64,000 nt of DNA from JAXDMU01 sp963762435 (GCA_963762435.1 CAVXLN010000015.1:1-64000), one strand, 5' to 3'. Shown: positions 36,125 to 45,172, numbered from the stretch's first letter. Program-made: numbers and translations. Notes: a model not told the origin generated them from the letters alone.

Positions 36125-36711
36125 AACCGCGCCGGCTGGGCGATCGCCTTCTGCAGCAGCTTGCGATAGTCGGCACGCGGGATCTCGACCGCGCCGAAAC
36201 GCTGCAGATGCTCGGTCACGAATTGCGTGTCCAGGAGCATGTAGCCGCCATCGATGAGGCGGGCGACCAGATGGACCAGCGCCACCTTGCTGGCATCGGT
36301 CATGCGGCTGAACATGCTCTCGCCGAAGAAAGCGGCATTGAGCGACACGCCATAGAGCCCGCCGACGAGCTCGCCCTCGTACCAGCTCTCGACGGAATGA
36401 GCGAGGCCGCGGCGGAAGAGCTCGCTATAGAGGGCGACGATCTCCTCATTGATCCAGGTGCGCGGCCGGTCGGGTGCCGGGGCGGCGCAGCCGCGGATCA
36501 CGGCCTCGAAGGCGGTGTCGCAGCGGATCTCGAAGGTGGAATTGCGGATCGTCCGTCTCAGCCGCTGCGGCACATGGAACCGGTCCAGAGGAATGATGCC
36601 GCGCCATTCCGGATCGACCCAGAAGATCTCGGGATCGTCCGCCGAATCGGCCATCGGGAAAATGCCGGCGGCATAGGCGCGGAGCAGCAGGTCGGGAGTG
36701 AGCGCGTTCAT
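36064..36711 (-). CDS. aat: Leucyl/phenylalanyl-tRNA--protein transferase
   Basis: Attaches Leu or Phe to N-terminal Lys/Arg of proteins in the N-end rule pathway, 215 residues. LLRAYAAGIFPMADS, FWVDPEWRGIIPLDRFHVP, ESWYEGELVGGLYGVSLNAA, FFGESMF and LLDTQFVTEHLQRFGAVEIPR match the family in order. Located downstream of accC on the same strand, 19 nt after its stop, as in many Alphaproteobacteria. The 3' end overlaps the DUF2155 gene tail-to-tail. Confidence 0.97.
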   Translation of the reverse strand: MNALTPDLLLRAYAAGIFPMADSADDPEIFWVDPEWRGIIPLDRFHVPQRLRRTIRNSTFEIRCDTAFEAVIRGCAAPAPDRPRTWINEEIVALYSELFRRGLAHSVESWYEGELVGGLYGVSLNAAFFGESMFSRMTDASKVALVHLVARLIDGGYMLLDTQFVTEHLQRFGAVEIPRADYRKLLQKAIAQPARFQPFLPADPLVVLHSRTQTS

Positions 36712-36730
36712 CGCCGCACCCCCGCCGCCA

Positions 36731-38089
36731 TCAGGACGGGCGCCCCACGAAGCGCTCGAGCCAGTGGATGTCGTAATTGCCCGAGATGAAATCCGGCTCC
36801 TCCAGCAGGCGCTGATGCAAGGGGATGTTGGTCTCGATCCCGGATATCACATATTCGCGCAAGGCTCGGCGAAGCCGCATGATGCATTCGGCCCTGGTCT
36901 TGCCATGGACGATCAGCTTCGACACCAGGCTGTCGTAGTTGCTCGGCACCGTATAGCCCGGGTAAAGCGCGGAATCGATCCGCACGCCATAGCCGCCGGG
37001 AGCGTGATAGGCCGTCACCTTGCCCGGCGACGGCATGAAGGTCGTGGGATTTTCCGCGTTGATCCGGCACTCGATGGCGTGACCTGACAGGGTTATAGCA
37101 TTCTGATCGTAGCCCAGAGGTTGGCCCGCGGCGATGCGGATTTGCTCCTGCACCAGATCGATACCGCTGATCATCTCCGAGACCGGATGTTCGACCTGGA
37201 TGCGGGTATTCATCTCGATGAAGGCGAAGTGACCGTCCTGGTAGAGGAATTCGAGCGTGCCGGCACCGCGGTAATTGAGCCGCTTCATGGCGTCGAGTGC
37301 CACGCCGCCGATCCGGGCGCGCTCGGCCGGTGTCAGGATGGGCGAGGGCGCCTCCTCGAGGATCTTCTGATGCGATCGCTGCAGCGAGCAGTCGCGCTCG
37401 CCCAGATGCACGCAGCCGCCTTGTCCGTCGCCCAGGATCTGCATCTCGATATGGCGCGGCTTGTCGAGATAGCGCTCGAAATAGACCTCGTCATTGTTGA
37501 AATAGGCCTTGGCCTCGGCCCGCGCGATCGGGATCTGCGCCTTCAGCTCCTCGGCATTGCGGGCGATCTTCATGCCGCGCCCGCCGCCGCCGCCCGAGGC
37601 CTTGATCAGCACCGGATAGCCGATCGCCTCGGCGCGCTCGATCGCCGCCGGAATGTCGGTGATGGCACCGTCGGAGCCCGGCACGGTCGGAATGCCGAGC
37701 TCGGTCGCGACCCGCTTCGCCACGACCTTGTCGCCCATCATCCGGATATGCTCGGGCGTCGGGCCGATGAAGGTCAGGCCATGCTCCTCGACCATGGCGG
37801 CGAAATCGGCATTCTCGGCGAGGAAGCCGAGGCCCGGATGGATCGCGTCGGCGCCGGTGATCGAGGCTGCGGTCAGGATCGCCGGGATGTTGAGATAGCT
37901 CTCGCGCACGGAGGGCGGGCCGATGCAGACGCTCTCATCGGCCAACCGCACATGCATGGCGGCGGCATCCGCGGTCGAATGGACGGCGACGGTCGGAATG
38001 CCCAGCTCGTGGCAAGCGCGCAGGATGCGGAGCGCGATTTCGCCGCGATTGGCGATCAGCACCTTCTCGAAGAGCGGCTTCCTACTCAA
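36731..38089 (-). CDS. accC: Acetyl-CoA carboxylase biotin carboxylase subunit
   Basis: Carboxylates the biotin carried by AccB in the first step of fatty-acid synthesis, 452 residues. FEKVLIANRGEIALRILRAC, IKASGGGGGRGMKIA, GERDCSLQRSHQKILEEAPS and the EMNTRIQVEHPVSEMI block are all present. Its ATG lies inside the last codons of accB (8-bp overlap), showing tight coupling. Operon aroQ-accB-accC-aat. Confidence 0.97.
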   Translation of the reverse strand: MSRKPLFEKVLIANRGEIALRILRACHELGIPTVAVHSTADAAAMHVRLADESVCIGPPSVRESYLNIPAILTAASITGADAIHPGLGFLAENADFAAMVEEHGLTFIGPTPEHIRMMGDKVVAKRVATELGIPTVPGSDGAITDIPAAIERAEAIGYPVLIKASGGGGGRGMKIARNAEELKAQIPIARAEAKAYFNNDEVYFERYLDKPRHIEMQILGDGQGGCVHLGERDCSLQRSHQKILEEAPSPILTPAERARIGGVALDAMKRLNYRGAGTLEFLYQDGHFAFIEMNTRIQVEHPVSEMISGIDLVQEQIRIAAGQPLGYDQNAITLSGHAIECRINAENPTTFMPSPGKVTAYHAPGGYGVRIDSALYPGYTVPSNYDSLVSKLIVHGKTRAECIMRLRRALREYVISGIETNIPLHQRLLEEPDFISGNYDIHWLERFVGRPS

Positions 38090-38543
38090 TTAACATCACC
38101 ACCTGGCCAAACTCGACCGGGCTTGAATCCGCGACCAGGATGCGGCTGAGCTTGCCGCCCTTGGGCGCGCGGATCTGGTTCATCACCTTCATCGCTTCGA
38201 TGATGAGCAGCGGCTGCCCGGCCGAGACCGTGTCGCCGACGCGCACGAAGGGCGCCGCACCCGGCTGCGGCGACAGATAGATGGTGCCGACCATGGGCGA
38301 CTTGACGGCACCCGGATGGGCGCCGAGGTCGCTCTCGGTCGAGGCCGCGGCACTAGCCGCCGCACTCGCGGACGCCACCGGTGCCGCAGCGGCCGGGGCG
38401 AAGGCCTGGACCGGGGCGGGCGTCCGGGTCACGCGCAGCCGGAACTCGCCCCAGCTGTATTCGATCTCGGTGAGGCGGGTCTCGTCGAGCAGGTTGGCGA
38501 GCTTCTTGACGAGGTCGCCATCGATATCGGTCGGTTTGGTCAT
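38082..38543 (-). CDS. accB: Acetyl-CoA carboxylase biotin carboxyl carrier protein
   Basis: A 153-residue BCCP. An N-terminal helical part (KLANLLDETRLTEIEYSWGE), an Ala/Pro-rich flexible linker (about 45-75) and a C-terminal biotinyl domain with PMVGTIYLSPQPGAAPFV and the biotinylated Lys119 in IEAMKVMNQI. Its start overlaps the aroQ stop by 4 nt and its stop overlaps accC. Confidence 0.97.
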   Translation of the reverse strand: MTKPTDIDGDLVKKLANLLDETRLTEIEYSWGEFRLRVTRTPAPVQAFAPAAAAPVASASAAASAAASTESDLGAHPGAVKSPMVGTIYLSPQPGAAPFVRVGDTVSAGQPLLIIEAMKVMNQIRAPKGGKLSRILVADSSPVEFGQVVMLIE

Positions 38544-39031
38544 GGGGCCTTTACGTGGCTTTCGGCTGCGAGGATGCGTTCCATGGCTTCGAGCGCCAGC
38601 TCATAGCCATGGCCGCCCAGACCGACGATCACGCCGCGGCAGACGCGCGACAGATGGGAGTGGTGCCGGAAGGGCTCGCGCCGATGGATGTTGGAGAGAT
38701 GCACCTCGACGACCGGCAGGTCGCTCGCCGCCAGCGCGTCGGCAAGGGCGATCGAGGTGTGGCTGAAGCCGGCGGCGTTGATGATGATGCCGGCGGCCGT
38801 CTTGCGGGCCGCCTGGATCCAGTCGATCATCGCGCCTTCGTGGTTGCTCTGACGGAAATCAAGGGCGAGGCCCAGGCTCTCGGCGCGCCTCCGGCACGAA
38901 GCCTCGATCTCGGCCAGCGTCTCGCGGCCATAGATCGCCGGTTCGCGCGTGCCTAGAAGATTGAGGTTCGGTCCGTTCACGACCAGAACGATGGGATCCG
39001 CCAAGTCCGTCTTGTCCTCGTCTGCGGGCAA
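38540..39031 (-). CDS. aroQ: 3-dehydroquinate dehydratase, type II
   Basis: Shikimate-pathway dehydratase, 163 residues. VNGPNLNLLGTREPAIYGRE holds the catalytic Tyr34; FRQSNHEGAMIDWI, IIINAAGFSHTSIALADAL and PVVEVHLSNIHRREPFRH cover the substrate pocket with the catalytic His. First gene of the aroQ-accB-accC-aat operon. A 12-residue acidic N-terminal extension precedes the usual start of the domain. Confidence 0.97.
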   Translation of the reverse strand: MPADEDKTDLADPIVLVVNGPNLNLLGTREPAIYGRETLAEIEASCRRRAESLGLALDFRQSNHEGAMIDWIQAARKTAAGIIINAAGFSHTSIALADALAASDLPVVEVHLSNIHRREPFRHHSHLSRVCRGVIVGLGGHGYELALEAMERILAAESHVKAP

Positions 39032-39082
39032 GCGGCCCTTATATCATGTCGCGGCGACCCGGCAAGGGCGGGCGAGGGGCGG

Positions 39083-39565
39083 TTAGAGCAGACCATCGGC
39101 GCCGTCGTTGAGCAGCATGAGCAGCCGGTCGAGCTCGGCGCGGTCCGTCGGCGCAAGCGCATTCAAGAGCCGGCGCTCGATCTCGAGCGCCAGCGGCGCC
39201 ACCTCGGCGCGGATGGCGCGGCCGTCGGCGGAGAGCTGCAGGATCGAGCGGCGCCGGTCGCCGCCGTCGGTGGCGCGCTCGACCAGGCCGCGCGCCAGCA
39301 GCTTCTGCACCGTGCGGCTGACCCGCACCTTGTCCATATAGGTGCGCTCGGCGACGCCATTGGCCGAGAGCGGCCCGAACCGGCCGAGGACCGCGACGAG
39401 CCGCCATTCCGGGATCGAGAGGCCGAACCGGGCGGCATAGACGCGTGCCACCGCCGTCGAGATGCGGTTCGACAGGATCGACAGCCGATAGGGCAGGAAA
39501 TGCTCGAGATCGAGCAGATCTCGCTCATCGACAGATGGATCGGTGGCGTCGGCTAATCGTTTCAT
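39083..39565 (-). CDS. MarR family transcriptional regulator
   Basis: A 160-residue dimeric winged-helix regulator. Helix bundle at both ends; the recognition region reads SANGVAERTYMDKVRVSRTV and the wing LVERATDGGDRRRSILQLS contains the D-x-R-x-R pair typical of MarR. Divergent from hppD-maiA with a 100-bp spacer that carries two copies of a palindrome; one spans its own start codon, the other lies before hppD. It is therefore the probable repressor of tyrosine catabolism and of itself. ATG at 39565; an in-frame TTG two codons upstream is less likely. Confidence 0.9.
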   Translation of the reverse strand: MKRLADATDPSVDERDLLDLEHFLPYRLSILSNRISTAVARVYAARFGLSIPEWRLVAVLGRFGPLSANGVAERTYMDKVRVSRTVQKLLARGLVERATDGGDRRRSILQLSADGRAIRAEVAPLALEIERRLLNALAPTDRAELDRLLMLLNDGADGLL

Positions 39566-39574
39566 CTGCAACTA
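39559..39574. promoter_or_regulatory. Probable MarR operator, imperfect copy over the marR start
   Basis: gtttcatctgcaac matches the perfect palindrome at 39617 in sequence and spacing, with one arm mismatch (TGCAAC for TGAAAC). It covers the ATG of the marR gene, so binding would block its expression. Confidence 0.55.
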
Positions 39575-39616
39575 TCCTGCGGATCGCTGCCGGCCCTGGT
39601 CAAGAGGCTGGAAAAA

Positions 39617-39632
39617 AGTTTCATCTGAAACT
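39617..39632. promoter_or_regulatory. Probable MarR operator, perfect palindrome before hppD
   Basis: AGTTTCA-tc-TGAAACT: two perfect 7-bp arms with a 2-bp centre, 34 bp before the hppD start. A 16-bp palindrome of this size is typical for MarR dimers. Confidence 0.65.
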
Positions 39633-39665
39633 AATCTCGGACCAAATCTCTTTTGGAGGATCGTC

Positions 39666-40751
39666 ATGCCTGTCGCCGCCGACCGGATCGATCTTTGGGA
39701 CAATCCGCTGGGAACGGATGGTTTCGAGTTCGTCGAGTACACCGCCCCCGACACTGCGGCACTCGGCCGCCTTTTCGAGCAGCTGGGCTTCGTCAAGATC
39801 GCGCGCCACCGCTCGAAGGATGTCGCCCTATATCGCCAGGGCGGGGTGAATTTCATCATCAATGCCGAGCCCGAAAGCTTCGCCCAGGCCTTCGCGCGGC
39901 TGCACGGGCCTTCGGTCTGCGCCATGGCGTTCCGGGTTGCCGATGCCGCTCATGCCTATAAGCGGGCGATCGAGCTCGGCGCCAAACCGGTCGAGAGCAA
40001 GGTCGGGCCTATGGAGCTCAATATTCCGGCGATCGAGGGCATCGGCGGCAGCCTGCTCTATCTTGTCGACCGCTACGGCCCGCGCGGCACGATCTATGAC
40101 GTGGATTTCGTGCCGATCGAGGGCGCCGACCCCGCCCCCAAGGGTGTGGGCTTCACCGCGATCGACCACCTGACCCACAATGTGCATCAGGGGCGGATGG
40201 AGCTGTGGGCCGATTTCTATGCCCGCATCTTCGGCTTCCGCCAGATCCGCTATTTCGACATCGAGGGCAAGCTGACGGGCTTGCGCTCCAAGGCGATGAC
40301 CAGCCCCGACGGCAAGATCCGCATCCCGATCAATGAGAGCTCGGACGACAAGAGTCAGATCGTCGAGTATCTCGACGCCTATCGCGGCGAGGGCATTCAG
40401 CATATCGCGCTCGGCACCGGCGACATCTACAGCTCGGTCGAAAGGTTGCGCGACCGCGGCGTGCGTTTCCTCGACACGCTCGACAGCTATTACGACCTGG
40501 TCGATGAACGCCTACCTGGCCATGGCGAAGATCTGGCGCGCCTCCGCCGCAATCGCATCCAGATCGACGGCGCCCCGGGCGAGACGGGCGGCCGCCTGTT
40601 GCAGATCTTCACCGAGACGGTGATCGGCCCGATCTTCTTCGAGATCATCCAGCGTAAAGGCGACGAGGGTTTCGGCGAAGGCAATTTCCGGGCACTCTTC
40701 GAGGCGATCGAGCTCGATCAGATCCGGCGCGGCGTGCTGAAGGCGGAATAG
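39666..40751 (+). CDS. hppD: 4-hydroxyphenylpyruvate dioxygenase
   Basis: Fe(II) enzyme converting 4-hydroxyphenylpyruvate to homogentisate in tyrosine breakdown, 361 residues. Two vicinal-oxygen-chelate halves; iron ligands are His in IDHLTHNVH, His in GIQHIALG, and Glu in IFFEIIQRKGDEGFGEGNFR, which also forms the diagnostic C-terminal block. Start ATG 39666 follows TTGGAGGA. maiA follows 2 nt after the stop. Likely controlled by the divergent MarR protein. Confidence 0.96.
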   Translation: MPVAADRIDLWDNPLGTDGFEFVEYTAPDTAALGRLFEQLGFVKIARHRSKDVALYRQGGVNFIINAEPESFAQAFARLHGPSVCAMAFRVADAAHAYKRAIELGAKPVESKVGPMELNIPAIEGIGGSLLYLVDRYGPRGTIYDVDFVPIEGADPAPKGVGFTAIDHLTHNVHQGRMELWADFYARIFGFRQIRYFDIEGKLTGLRSKAMTSPDGKIRIPINESSDDKSQIVEYLDAYRGEGIQHIALGTGDIYSSVERLRDRGVRFLDTLDSYYDLVDERLPGHGEDLARLRRNRIQIDGAPGETGGRLLQIFTETVIGPIFFEIIQRKGDEGFGEGNFRALFEAIELDQIRRGVLKAE

Positions 40752-40753
40752 GG

Positions 40754-41404
40754 ATGAAGCTCTACGGATGGTTCCGCTCCTCGGCGGCCTTTCGCGTGCG
40801 CATCGCGCTCAACCTCAAGGGCATCGAGTATGAAACGATCGCCCTCGATCTGCGCCGGAACGACCAGCGTGCCGCCGAATTCCTGGAGCTCAATCCGCAG
40901 GGCATGGTTCCCGTGCTGGATGATGATGGCGAGCTGCTGACCCAGTCGCTCGCCATCATCGAATATCTCGACGAGACCCATCCCAATCCGCCGTTGCTGC
41001 CCGGCCATCCGGGCGACCGGGCGCGCGTGCGGGCGCTGGCATTGCTCTTCGCCGGCGATGCGCATCCGCTCGTGACCCCGCGTGTGCTGCGCTATCTCAA
41101 GGATCCGCTCGGCCACGAGCGGCCGGCGCTCGAGGCCTGGTGCCGGCATTGGGCGACGGAGTCGCTCGGCACCGCGGAAAAGCTGCTCTCTCAGGACGAC
41201 CGCACCGGCCGCTTCTGCCAGGGCGACGAGCCCGGCCTCGCCGATATCTGCCTGGTGGCGCAGATGGTCATCGCCGAGGATCTGGCGATCGATCTCGCAG
41301 CTTATCCGACGCTTTTCCGCATCCACCGCGAATGCCTGGCGCTCGACGCGTTCGAGCGCGCGCACCCGCGCAATCAGGCGGATGCGCCCGCCGCTTCCGC
41401 CTAA
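40754..41404 (+). CDS. maiA: Maleylacetoacetate isomerase (zeta-class GST)
   Basis: Glutathione-dependent isomerase turning maleylacetoacetate into fumarylacetoacetate, 216 residues. The zeta-class signature SSAAFRVRIALNLKGIEYE includes the catalytic Ser pair; NPQGMVPVLDDDGELLTQS and AIIEYLDETHPNPPLLP give the glutathione site. Operon with hppD. The intermediate enzymes homogentisate dioxygenase and fumarylacetoacetase are not in the window. Confidence 0.95.
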   Translation: MKLYGWFRSSAAFRVRIALNLKGIEYETIALDLRRNDQRAAEFLELNPQGMVPVLDDDGELLTQSLAIIEYLDETHPNPPLLPGHPGDRARVRALALLFAGDAHPLVTPRVLRYLKDPLGHERPALEAWCRHWATESLGTAEKLLSQDDRTGRFCQGDEPGLADICLVAQMVIAEDLAIDLAAYPTLFRIHRECLALDAFERAHPRNQADAPAASA

Positions 41405-41500
41405 AGCGCCTTCACCGGATCAGCCTTCATCTGGTCCACGAGTAGCTTGATCGCCGCATCGAGCTGAGCGTCCTCGCCCTTGAAAGTGGCGTTGGGGGCG
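41401..41500 (-). pseudogene. Possible 3' remnant of a lost gene
   Basis: The minus strand reads into a 30-residue tail (KGEDAQLDAAIKLLVDQMKA and DPVKAL, then stop) that looks like real coding sequence, recalling the C-termini of S41-type processing proteases. Upstream of about 41500 the frame turns into sequence without coding character before the dsbA-like gene. It may be a decayed gene end. Low confidence. Confidence 0.3.
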
Positions 41501-41584
41501 CAAAGAGCGGCAAGGCGAGGCGGTCGGCGAAAAGCGCTGGATTTTGGCGGAGCCCCGGGATTTGTGCAACCGCGGCGCGTTATC

Positions 41585-42343
41585 TCAGCTCGGCTGTTTC
41601 GTCCGAGCGGCAGCGATCTTGGCCTTGAGCTCGTCGGCCTCCAAGGCACCGGGATGGATCGAATCGCCGATCACATAGGATGGCGTGCCGTCGGCGCCGA
41701 TCGCCTGACCCAGATCGAAATTGTTCTTGAGCACGACATCGATGTCGGAGGCTTCCAATTCCTTCTTCACCTGCGCCGGATCGAGCCCCAGCCCCTTGAC
41801 CACACCCAGCGTCGAGCTCTCATCGACCGGTGTCTTAAGCGCGAACATGGCCTTGTAATAGTCGGCGATCTTGCCGTGCCGGGCCACGACCAGCGCCACG
41901 CGCGCGGCGAAGACCAATTCCTTCCCGAGCACCGGGTAATCCTTGAGCACGAAGCGTACGCCCTTATCCTCGTTGAGGAGCGCGTCGATCAGCGGGGCGG
42001 ACGCCTTGCAGTAGGGGCAGCGGTAATCGAAGAACTCGACGACCGTGACATCGCCTTTGGGATTGCCGATCACCGGCGAGGTCGGGTCACGCTCGATCTC
42101 GTCGCGGCGCTTGGCGATCTCCTGCTTCTGCAGCGTCGCCTGCTGTTCGCGATTGGCGTCCTCGGCATGCTGCAGCGCTTCGATCAGCACCTTGGGATTG
42201 TTCAGGAGATAGTCGTGGATCAGCTTCTCGACCGCGGCCGCCTGGTCGGGTGACAGCGTCGAAGCCGGCTGGCCGGCACGGACGGGAAGTGCCAGGAGCA
42301 ACGCCGCGGCGAATGCCAAGGCCGTACGGCGGAACTGAATCAT
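41585..42343 (-). CDS. DsbA family periplasmic thiol:disulfide oxidoreductase
   Basis: A 252-residue exported protein. Signal peptide to about residue 23; a helical region (residues 30-95, Gln/Glu-rich, as in Com1/BdbD-like proteins); then the thioredoxin fold with FFDYRCPYCKAS, the redox pair Cys109/Cys112, and the cis-proline loop GADGTPSYVIG. Probably an oxidase or isomerase for envelope proteins. It follows the M48 protease gene by 44 nt on the same strand. Confidence 0.93.
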   Translation of the reverse strand: MIQFRRTALAFAAALLLALPVRAGQPASTLSPDQAAAVEKLIHDYLLNNPKVLIEALQHAEDANREQQATLQKQEIAKRRDEIERDPTSPVIGNPKGDVTVVEFFDYRCPYCKASAPLIDALLNEDKGVRFVLKDYPVLGKELVFAARVALVVARHGKIADYYKAMFALKTPVDESSTLGVVKGLGLDPAQVKKELEASDIDVVLKNNFDLGQAIGADGTPSYVIGDSIHPGALEADELKAKIAAARTKQPS

Positions 42344-42387
42344 CGAGCTTTATCCTCTTCTGGCGCGATCGCCCTATAGGGCCGGTC

Positions 42388-43764
42388 TCACGAATGCTCG
42401 CGCTCGGACTTGACCTGGGTGCGGATATCCTCGGCCCGGATCCAGGCCGGTGTGCCGCGCTTCAGCAGCTCGGTGGCACGGGTCGCCTGCTGCGAGGCCT
42501 GCTTCAGATCGCCGTTCAGGATGCCTTCCTCGGCCAGCGCCAATGCCGCCTGGCCGAGATTGCCCGAGCGGCCCTCGGCAATGCCGAGCTGATGCCACGA
42601 ATCGGTGCTGGAATTGTCGAGCTTGACCGCCTCGCGCAGATTGGCGAGCGCATCCTTGGTCAATTCATCGTCGTTCGGCACCTCGAGCTCGGCCTGGCCC
42701 AGCTCCATGCGGATGAGGGGGCTTTCGGGCATCGACTTGACCGCCTTGCGGTACGACGGCACCGAATCGGCGATCTTGCCGCCTTCGAACAGGATCTGGC
42801 CGCGCAGCTCGTTGTAATAGGGATCGTCGGGTTTCTCCTTGAGCAGGCTGTCGATCTCGCTCAAGGCCCGGTCGTCCATGGGCACGCGATGATAAGCCGC
42901 AGCCCGGGCATAGCGGGCATAGCTGCTCTTGTCGGTATCCGGATAGAGGTGCAGCGCTTCGCCGGGGCTGAGCAGGAAGCCTCGGAGCTTCGCCAGCATG
43001 CGGTTGTGCCGGTCGATGAGGGCGGGATCGTCCTTGGCGTCGGACCAGGGCGATTTCGCGACCCAGGCAGCGACCGTATCGATACGCTCGCTGGTCAGCG
43101 GATGGGTGCGCAGATAGGGATCCTGCTGCGCCGGCAGCAAAAGCTCCTCATGCTCCAACAGCTTGAAGAAATCGAGGAGGCCGCGGGCCGATTGATGGGT
43201 CTTGTCGAGGAAGGTGAGGCCCGCCTCGTCGGCGCGTGCTTCCTGGCCGATCGAATAGGCGAAGAGCGTGTGCAGGCCGAAGCTTTGGCCGGCATTGGCA
43301 CCCGCAGCCGCGATCCCGCCATTGTGGGTGATGACGGCGCCGGCCGCCCCGAGAAGATAGGCGATGATGCTCTGCGCCGTGGCGTTCTCGTAGGCTTCCT
43401 GGAAGCGTACCAGATGGCCGCCGGCCAGGTGTCCGGTCTCGTGCGCGATGACGCCGATGACCATGTTGGGCCGGTTCGCCTTCATCAGAAGGCCGACATT
43501 TATGAACAAACGCTGGCCGTCTGCAACGAAGGCATTGATCTCCTGATCGTTGACCAAATACACCTGGATGAAGTCCGCATCGAGGCCCGCCGCTTTCCAC
43601 AGCGGCGTCGCATAGTCGCGGACCAGGGACTCGATCTCCGCGTCGCGGATGAGGCCCGGTGCTTCCTGTGCAGCGGCCGGCCGGCTGCCCAGCGGGAGCA
43701 GCACGAGCAGCGTGACAGCACAGGCGAGGGCCCGGAACAGCATGGCATTCAACACGAGCGGCAT
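42388..43764 (-). CDS. M48 family metalloprotease with TPR domain (BepA-like)
   Basis: Periplasmic zinc protease and chaperone-like factor for outer-membrane assembly, about 458 residues. Signal peptide ending AAAQ; HETGH with His108, His112 and the third ligand Glu in GQEARADEAGL; a C-terminal TPR array from about residue 290 (YARAAAYHRVPMDDRALSEI and later units). This domain order is that of BepA/YfgC. The start is uncertain: GTG 43797, ATG 43764 and ATG 43743 are all in frame. It heads an operon with the DsbA-like gene. Confidence 0.93.
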   Translation of the reverse strand: MPLVLNAMLFRALACAVTLLVLLPLGSRPAAAQEAPGLIRDAEIESLVRDYATPLWKAAGLDADFIQVYLVNDQEINAFVADGQRLFINVGLLMKANRPNMVIGVIAHETGHLAGGHLVRFQEAYENATAQSIIAYLLGAAGAVITHNGGIAAAGANAGQSFGLHTLFAYSIGQEARADEAGLTFLDKTHQSARGLLDFFKLLEHEELLLPAQQDPYLRTHPLTSERIDTVAAWVAKSPWSDAKDDPALIDRHNRMLAKLRGFLLSPGEALHLYPDTDKSSYARYARAAAYHRVPMDDRALSEIDSLLKEKPDDPYYNELRGQILFEGGKIADSVPSYRKAVKSMPESPLIRMELGQAELEVPNDDELTKDALANLREAVKLDNSSTDSWHQLGIAEGRSGNLGQAALALAEEGILNGDLKQASQQATRATELLKRGTPAWIRAEDIRTQVKSEREHS

Positions 43765-45172
43765 CCTTTCGAAGGCCGCCATCATCGGGCGGATCACGCA
43801 CCGGCGTCAATCAGTCCAGGTCCGCCCGGTTGCGTTCGCCGGACTGGCGCTCATGAGCCTGGCGGTCGCCGGCTGCGACACAATTCGCGGTGCCGGCGAC
43901 GATATCGGCTCGATCGTGAGCTTCGGCGGAAGCGAGGACACGGGCTCGGGCAAGGTCGAGAGCCGGTATCTGGGCGCCATTGTCGCGGATGATCCGCAGG
44001 CGGTCGATCTCGCGCGCCGTGCGCTCGGCGCCGGCGCACGGGCCGCCGATGCGGCGGTCGTCATCGCCATGACGCTGTCGGTTACCCAGCCCGGCCGCGC
44101 CGGCCTCGATGGCGGCGGCGTGTGCCTGGTCAAGGGCGAGGGCAATGCCCCGGTCGAGGAGCTCGACTTCCTGCCGCAGACGATCGCGGGCTCGGCCTTG
44201 CCGGTCTCGGGGCTGGCGCGCGGCATGGCGGCACTGCAGGCGCGCTTTGGCCGCATGCGCTGGCAGCAGGCGCTGGGCCCGGTCGAGCATCTGGCCTTCA
44301 CCGGCATCACGATCACGCCGCAGCTGATCGCCGATCTCAACGCCGCCGGGCTCGAGGCGGGCGGCCCGAACGGCCTGCCGCTGCAGTCCGGTCAAATCCT
44401 GCCGCAGCAGGGCGTCGCCTCGACCATGTCGCGGGTGCGCGTCGGTGGCCCGAACGAGCTCTATACGGGCGGCATCGCCTCCGTGTTCGTGGGCGCCGGC
44501 GTGCCGGGCGAGGCGCTGGCCACATATGTGCCGAACTGGCACCGGCCGGCGAGCGTCGAAGCCGGCAATGGCGGCCGGCTCTATTTCGCCGATGCCGGCG
44601 GCGGTCCGCTCGGTGTGGCCGCATGGCAGGCGCTCGCGGCCGCGAACCCGGGCGAGGCCGATGCCTTCGCGATCGCGCGCCAGGCCGGTGGCGGCGAGGC
44701 GGCCGGGCAGGCAGCCGGAACGACCGGTTTCCTGGTGGCGGACGCGCGCGGCGAGGTCGTCACCTGCACCATCGGCATGGGCCGGATCTTCGGTTCCGGC
44801 CATCTCATCGAATCGCTCGGCATCTATTCGGCCTCGCCCTTCGACGGCGCGGTGCTGGCCTCGCTCTCGCCCGTGCTGGGGGTGAATGCCGAGGGTGACC
44901 AGGTCACTGCGGCGCTGGCCGGTGGCCAGGGTGGCGCCGCCTCGGCCGACAGTGCGGCGGTGGCCTTTCTCACCCTCATGGGCCGGCAGCCGCTTGGCAC
45001 CGCGCTCGGCGAGCCGCGCTCGGCCACCGATGCCGGGGGCAATCCGGGGCCGGAGCGGGTGAATGCGCTGATCTGTCGCGACGGTTTCCCGAAGGCAGCC
45101 GGCAGCTGTGCCCTCGAAAGGGATCCGCGCGGCTACGGCTTCGCACTCCAGGCCGACAATCTGATCCGGTGA
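43742..45172 (+). CDS. Gamma-glutamyltransferase-like lipoprotein
   Basis: About 476 residues with the fold signatures of gamma-glutamyltransferase: AVDLARRALGAGARAADAAV, TQPGRAGLDGGGVCLV, and the autoprocessing region where TTGFLVADARGEVVT replaces the usual T-T-H-F-S-V-V-D, keeping the Thr nucleophile but changing its neighbours. An N-terminal hydrophobic stretch ends in a lipobox LAVAGC, so it is probably a lipoprotein. The large subunit is shorter than in standard enzymes. Start unresolved: the only ATG giving a full signal (43742) overlaps the divergent M48 gene. Confidence 0.75.
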   Translation: MAFNTSGILSKAAIIGRITHRRQSVQVRPVAFAGLALMSLAVAGCDTIRGAGDDIGSIVSFGGSEDTGSGKVESRYLGAIVADDPQAVDLARRALGAGARAADAAVVIAMTLSVTQPGRAGLDGGGVCLVKGEGNAPVEELDFLPQTIAGSALPVSGLARGMAALQARFGRMRWQQALGPVEHLAFTGITITPQLIADLNAAGLEAGGPNGLPLQSGQILPQQGVASTMSRVRVGGPNELYTGGIASVFVGAGVPGEALATYVPNWHRPASVEAGNGGRLYFADAGGGPLGVAAWQALAAANPGEADAFAIARQAGGGEAAGQAAGTTGFLVADARGEVVTCTIGMGRIFGSGHLIESLGIYSASPFDGAVLASLSPVLGVNAEGDQVTAALAGGQGGAASADSAAVAFLTLMGRQPLGTALGEPRSATDAGGNPGPERVNALICRDGFPKAAGSCALERDPRGYGFALQADNLIR

